Shown: piece after piece, positions 61,102 to 64,000 of the stretch
How the letters are laid out: every line of letters begins with the position of its first letter
Numbering within the stretch: position 1 is the first letter of the stretch
Source of the DNA: JBBDIK01 sp040880465
Lineage (GTDB): Bacteria > Actinomycetota > UBA4738 > JBBDHU01
Length of the DNA: 64,000 bases
Reading direction: 5' to 3'
Assembly: GCA_040880465.1 (NCBI GenBank)
Contig: JBBDIK010000003.1
Coordinates: 1-64,000 of the forward strand
Notes under the pieces: generated by a model
What the model was told of the DNA's origin: nothing
Seen by the model: only the letters and a program-made list of their open reading frames with translations
Databases searched by the model: none
Made by a program: the position numbers and the translations under genes

Positions 61102-61671
61102 GTGCTTCGCCGCATAGGTCTGCTCGTGATACTGCTGCCGCTGTTCGCTCTGTTGCCTGTGCTTCCGGCGGAAGCGTGCTCCTGCATCCCGCGGTCGACC
61201 GACGAGATGCTGGCGTCTGCCGACGCGGCGCTCATCGGGGACGCCGTTGCCGCGTCCACGCGATCGGACTTCGAGGCCTCCACGGCGATCCGCGTCACCC
61301 ACGACCTGAACGACAACCTAGATCCCGTCGTCGTCGTTCACCATTCCACGGGCGGCGCGCCCTGCGGCCTCTCCCTGTACGGCCAGGAGCATGTGGCACT
61401 CGCGCTCGACCGGTCCGACGAGGGCTGGTCCGCGAGCTATTGTCGGCTTCTCGATGAGATCGACATCCTTGCCGCGGGCGCGCCACTCGCCTCGCGCGAA
61501 CCGGATGTCGTCCCTCTCGATCGAGCGTCGAGCTGGGTCGTGCTCGATCCAGAACTCGGTTGGCTTCCCGTTCTCCTCTTCGCCATCCTCGGGGCCGCCC
61601 TCGTGATCGCCGTGTCCTCGATCATCCTGCAGGCTCGCCGCTCTCGTGGAGCGGGTAGGGGGGCGGGGTAG
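61102..61671 (+). CDS. NTR/TIMP-like membrane-anchored extracellular protein, copy 1
   Basis: 189 residues from GTG, with AAAGGGGAG upstream. The signal peptide ends LPVLPAEA and the mature protein would start C26-S-C28, the CxC that opens TIMP/netrin-like domains. Two more cysteines (GAPCGLSL and ASYCRLL) follow at the expected places. A hydrophobic helix (LPVLLFAILGAALVIAVSSIIL) and a basic tail anchor the C-terminus. Next to a close paralogue. The family is recognised by pattern only, and the target is unknown. Confidence 0.6.
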   Translation: MLRRIGLLVILLPLFALLPVLPAEACSCIPRSTDEMLASADAALIGDAVAASTRSDFEASTAIRVTHDLNDNLDPVVVVHHSTGGAPCGLSLYGQEHVALALDRSDEGWSASYCRLLDEIDILAAGAPLASREPDVVPLDRASSWVVLDPELGWLPVLLFAILGAALVIAVSSIILQARRSRGAGRGAG

Positions 61672-62238
61672 ATGCGCCGAGCCATGCTCTTGGTGCTTCT
61701 CGGTGCGGCGATCGCGTGGCTGCCGGCGTTTCCCGCTGCCGCGTGTTCGTGCGCGCTGCTTGCTCCCGAGAAGATGATCGAGCGAGCTGACGCGGCACTG
61801 CTGGGCGACGTTGTGGAGGTCGATGAACCGCTCTTCTCGGGTGGCCACCCCACGCTCGCGACGGTGACCATCCGCGTGACTCACGATCTCAAGGACAACC
61901 TCCCTCCCGCGGTGACCCTTGACCACGAGACGCAGAGCGCTGCGTGCGGGCTCAGTTTTGAGGAGGGCGAGCGGGTCGGGATGACGCTCTACGAGGGGAA
62001 CGAGGGATGGTCGACCAGCTCGTGTTCCCAGCTGGATCCTGAAAAGGTCCTCGCACTTCAGGGTCCCGACGCGAGCCCGGAGCCCGATGTCGTCCCGCTC
62101 GAGGCCGCCAGGGGTGCGAACGAGGACTGGACACTTCCTCTTCTCGTGTCGTTCGTAGCCGGAGTCGTGCTGGTGGCCGGAGTCGTGCTGATCTGGCGTC
62201 GTGTTCGCCGGCGCAGGCAGCGCGGCACGCCGGTCTGA
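61672..62238 (+). CDS. NTR/TIMP-like membrane-anchored extracellular protein, copy 2
   Basis: 188 residues, starting right after the stop of copy 1. Same layout: signal peptide ending FPAAA, mature start C25-S-C27, then IRVTHDLKDNL (shared with copy 1), SAACGLSFEEGERVGM and TSSCSQLD, then a C-terminal helix and an Arg-rich tail. The conserved cysteines argue that both copies are functional. Tandem duplication is the likely origin. Confidence 0.6.
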   Translation: MRRAMLLVLLGAAIAWLPAFPAAACSCALLAPEKMIERADAALLGDVVEVDEPLFSGGHPTLATVTIRVTHDLKDNLPPAVTLDHETQSAACGLSFEEGERVGMTLYEGNEGWSTSSCSQLDPEKVLALQGPDASPEPDVVPLEAARGANEDWTLPLLVSFVAGVVLVAGVVLIWRRVRRRRQRGTPV

Positions 62239-62258
62239 GACCCAAGAGGCTGGTCCAC

Positions 62259-62264
62259 TAGGCT
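62259..62264 (+). promoter_or_regulatory. Candidate -10 box of acpS (leaderless-type spacing)
   Basis: TAGGCT lies six bases before the acpS ATG with no ribosome site between, as at the polymerase and glmM genes. Confidence 0.35.
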
Positions 62265-62270
62265 TGGTCC

Positions 62271-62645
62271 ATGAACATCGTGTCCATCGGCACGGACGTG
62301 TGTGACATCGGGCGGATGGAGCGAGCCCTTGGCAGGCACCCGACCATGGCCCGGCGTGTTTTCACGCCCGAGGAGATCGCTTATTGCGATGGCAAGGCCA
62401 GGCCCGCTGAGAGTTACGCCGGCCGGTTCGCGGCGCGCGAGGCGGCCATCAAGGCGCTCGGAGGGTATCTCGGCAAGCGCTGGCAGGACATCAGCGTGAC
62501 CCGGGCGCCGACCGGCGAACCGTCACTTCTGCTCACCGGGAACGCCAAGCGCCGTGCGGACCACATCGGCGTCGACCGTTTCCTCATCTCGTTCTCGCAC
62601 GAGCGGCACGTCGCAGTCGCGTTCTGCGTAGGGGTCGGGCGATGA
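62271..62645 (+). CDS. acpS: Holo-[acyl-carrier-protein] synthase
   Basis: 124 residues. It transfers phosphopantetheine from CoA to ACP. SIGTDVCDIGRMERAL (metal-binding Asp) and the RFAAREAAIKALGG motif (Glu, Lys) are the family signatures. The stop overlaps the next gene as ATGA, the usual acpS-nnr arrangement. Confidence 0.95.
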   Translation: MNIVSIGTDVCDIGRMERALGRHPTMARRVFTPEEIAYCDGKARPAESYAGRFAAREAAIKALGGYLGKRWQDISVTRAPTGEPSLLLTGNAKRRADHIGVDRFLISFSHERHVAVAFCVGVGR

Positions 62646-64000
62646 GGCCCGTCCTGACGCCGGCCGAGGCAGCCGCACTCGATCGGGGATGTGAAGTACG
62701 CGGCATCTCGACGGCGTCGTTGATGGAGAACGCAGGCGACGCGCTCGCGCGCGCGGCAGTGGACGAGGTGGGTGGTGTCTACGGGCGTCGTGCCGTGATC
62801 GTCTGTGGCAAGGGCAACAACGGCGGCGACGGTCTGGTCGCGGCCCGGCTGCTGGACACGTGGGGTATGCGGGTGTCGGTGGTGCTGCTCGACGGGCCGG
62901 AAGCGTTCGGCGAGCTGGCTGCGGGCAACTTCACCCGGCTGGACGAGACCGACGTTCGCGTCCGGGCGCTGGATGCGCTCCCGCGAGAACTCGCTCGCGC
63001 CGACGTGGCCATCGACGCCATCTTCGGGACGGGGTTCCACGGGGTCGCCGACGGCGTGGCGGCGGAGGCGATCGCGGTGATGAACGAGGCGCCGGCCCCG
63101 GTCGTCGCGGCCGACATCCCGTCGGGCGTCGAGGGTGCAACAGGGGCGATCGACGGACCCGCGGTGCTTGCCGACGTAACGGTGTGCTTCGGAGCGATCA
63201 AGCCGGGAGTGGTGCTCTTCCCGGGGGCGGCCTGCGCGGGCGCCATCGAGGTCGCCGACATCGGGTTCCCTGCGGACCTGATCGAGAGCGGTCTCTCCGT
63301 GACGGAGTCCTCGGATGTCGCCCGGCTCCTTCCCGCCCGCGCCCCCGACACGAACAAGCGAGCGACCGGCGTGGTCCTGGTGGTCGGAGGATCGCGGACG
63401 ATGACGGGCGCCCCCGGGCTGGTCGCACGGGCCGCCTATCGGGCAGGGGCGGGCCTGGTCACCGTCGCGGTCCCGGAAGGCATCCTGCCTGTCGTCGAGG
63501 CCGCGGTGCCCGAAGCTACGTTCGTCGCGCTCCCCGAGACCGAGGACGGTTCCGTGGGAGCGGACGCATTCAAGGTCCTCTGGGACCGCCTCGGGGACTT
63601 CGATGCGTTCGCCATCGGACCCGGGCTGGGTCGCAACGATGAGACCGCCGAGTTCGCGCGGAGCCTGGCTGCCGCCGTCCCCGAGGCGCTCGTCCTGGAC
63701 GCCGACGGGTTGAACGCGTTCGCGGGCCGTCCGGAGGAGCTGACCGACCGTGGAGCGCCGGACTTGGTCCTGACTCCGCACGCCGGAGAGTTCGCCCGGT
63801 TGGCCGGGGGAACCGCCGAGGAGGCCCTCCGCGACCGGGTCGTGTCGGTTCGTTCGCTGGCCGCGCGAACCGAGGCCACGGTCCTGCTCAAGGGAAGCCG
63901 AACGGTCATCGGCGCTCCCGGGACGCCGGAAACCGGCCTCGACGAGACCGGCCGGGCAGATCCGGTGCGGATCAACGTGACCGGCAGCCCTGCGCTTGCC
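62642..64000 (+). CDS. nnr: Bifunctional NAD(P)H-hydrate repair enzyme (epimerase + dehydratase), C-terminus cut by the window
   Basis: 453 codons are present and the end is missing. The N-terminal NAXE/YjeF domain (residues 1-215) has LMENAGDALARAA, GKGNNGGDGLVAARLL and ADIPSGVEGATG. The C-terminal kinase-fold dehydratase domain shows VVLVVGGSRTMTGAPGLVARAAYRAGAG, AIGPGLG and DADGLNAFAG, then LTPHAGEFARL. It repairs hydrated NADH/NADPH. Coupled to acpS by ATGA overlap. Confidence 0.94.
   Translation, partial: MRPVLTPAEAAALDRGCEVRGISTASLMENAGDALARAAVDEVGGVYGRRAVIVCGKGNNGGDGLVAARLLDTWGMRVSVVLLDGPEAFGELAAGNFTRLDETDVRVRALDALPRELARADVAIDAIFGTGFHGVADGVAAEAIAVMNEAPAPVVAADIPSGVEGATGAIDGPAVLADVTVCFGAIKPGVVLFPGAACAGAIEVADIGFPADLIESGLSVTESSDVARLLPARAPDTNKRATGVVLVVGGSRTMTGAPGLVARAAYRAGAGLVTVAVPEGILPVVEAAVPEATFVALPETEDGSVGADAFKVLWDRLGDFDAFAIGPGLGRNDETAEFARSLAAAVPEALVLDADGLNAFAGRPEELTDRGAPDLVLTPHAGEFARLAGGTAEEALRDRVVSVRSLAARTEATVLLKGSRTVIGAPGTPETGLDETGRADPVRINVTGSPALA

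Overview
The window reads as a chromosomal segment of a high-G+C (about two-thirds G+C by eye) member of the Actinomycetota, probably an uncultured lineage outside the well-studied classes. This is inferred from three things. The str operon (rpsL-rpsG-fusA-tuf) runs straight into the S10/spc/alpha ribosomal clusters. EF-Tu and zinc-type S14 are of actinobacterial style. The order rplM-rpsI-glmM-glmS-acpS-nnr is also typical of the group. There are no tRNA or rRNA genes, CRISPR arrays, integrases or transposases.

Layout. (1) 1-20176: a surface-polysaccharide locus. It holds GDP-fucose genes (gmd, fcl) and a CDP-3,6-dideoxyhexose pathway (rfbF, rfbG-like, rfbH with an exact E1 iron-sulfur motif, a cupin epimerase and an RmlD-like reductase). 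It also has a NodU-type carbamoyltransferase, a Wzx-like flippase, a Wzy-like polymerase/ligase, an asparagine-synthase-like amidotransferase, several glycosyltransferases and a large membrane protein. At least three genes are decayed: an FkbM methyltransferase at 12132-12383, an FAD oxidoreductase at 20294-21268 and a methyltransferase at 21184-21501. (2) 21600-24653: a small LuxR-type regulator, a small protein with a Tat-like N-terminus, and a 732-residue beta-helix protein resembling phage tailspikes that has no signal peptide. (3) 24720-41258: str, S10 and spc clusters through secY-adk-map, very tightly packed with stop/start overlaps. (4) 41321-42886: a second beta-helix cassette (Tat-type beta-helix protein plus a small membrane protein) placed between map and infA. 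(5) 42935-46844: infA-rpmJ-rpsM-rpsK-rpoA-rplQ, a small secreted protein and truA. rpsD is not in its usual place. (6) 46845-56174: an accessory block of exported proteins between truA and rplM. It contains two Asp-box (sialidase-like) proteins, a J-domain membrane protein, and a 1508-residue secreted RHS/YD-repeat protein whose tip carries an HExxH motif, overlapped by a gene for a bitopic membrane protein. (7) 56256-64000: rplM (with a long basic tail), rpsI, a DUF2007-like protein, glmM, glmS, two tandem NTR/TIMP-like membrane-anchored proteins, acpS and a truncated nnr.

How it works together. The first block would make, decorate, flip and polymerise a surface glycan containing deoxysugars, and glmM/glmS supply amino-sugar precursors. 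The beta-helix, Asp-box and RHS proteins look like outward-facing proteins that bind or cut glycans or act on neighbouring cells, and they sit in gaps between translation genes. The most notable signals are the RHS metallopeptidase tip with its overlapped membrane gene, the beta-helix cassettes, the tandem TIMP-like proteins, a palindromic AGGGTACCCT that could serve as a -10 box for both glmM and its divergent neighbour, and three TTGAC repeats spaced exactly 11 bp.

All functional calls rest on reading motifs by eye. No database search or structure prediction was run.
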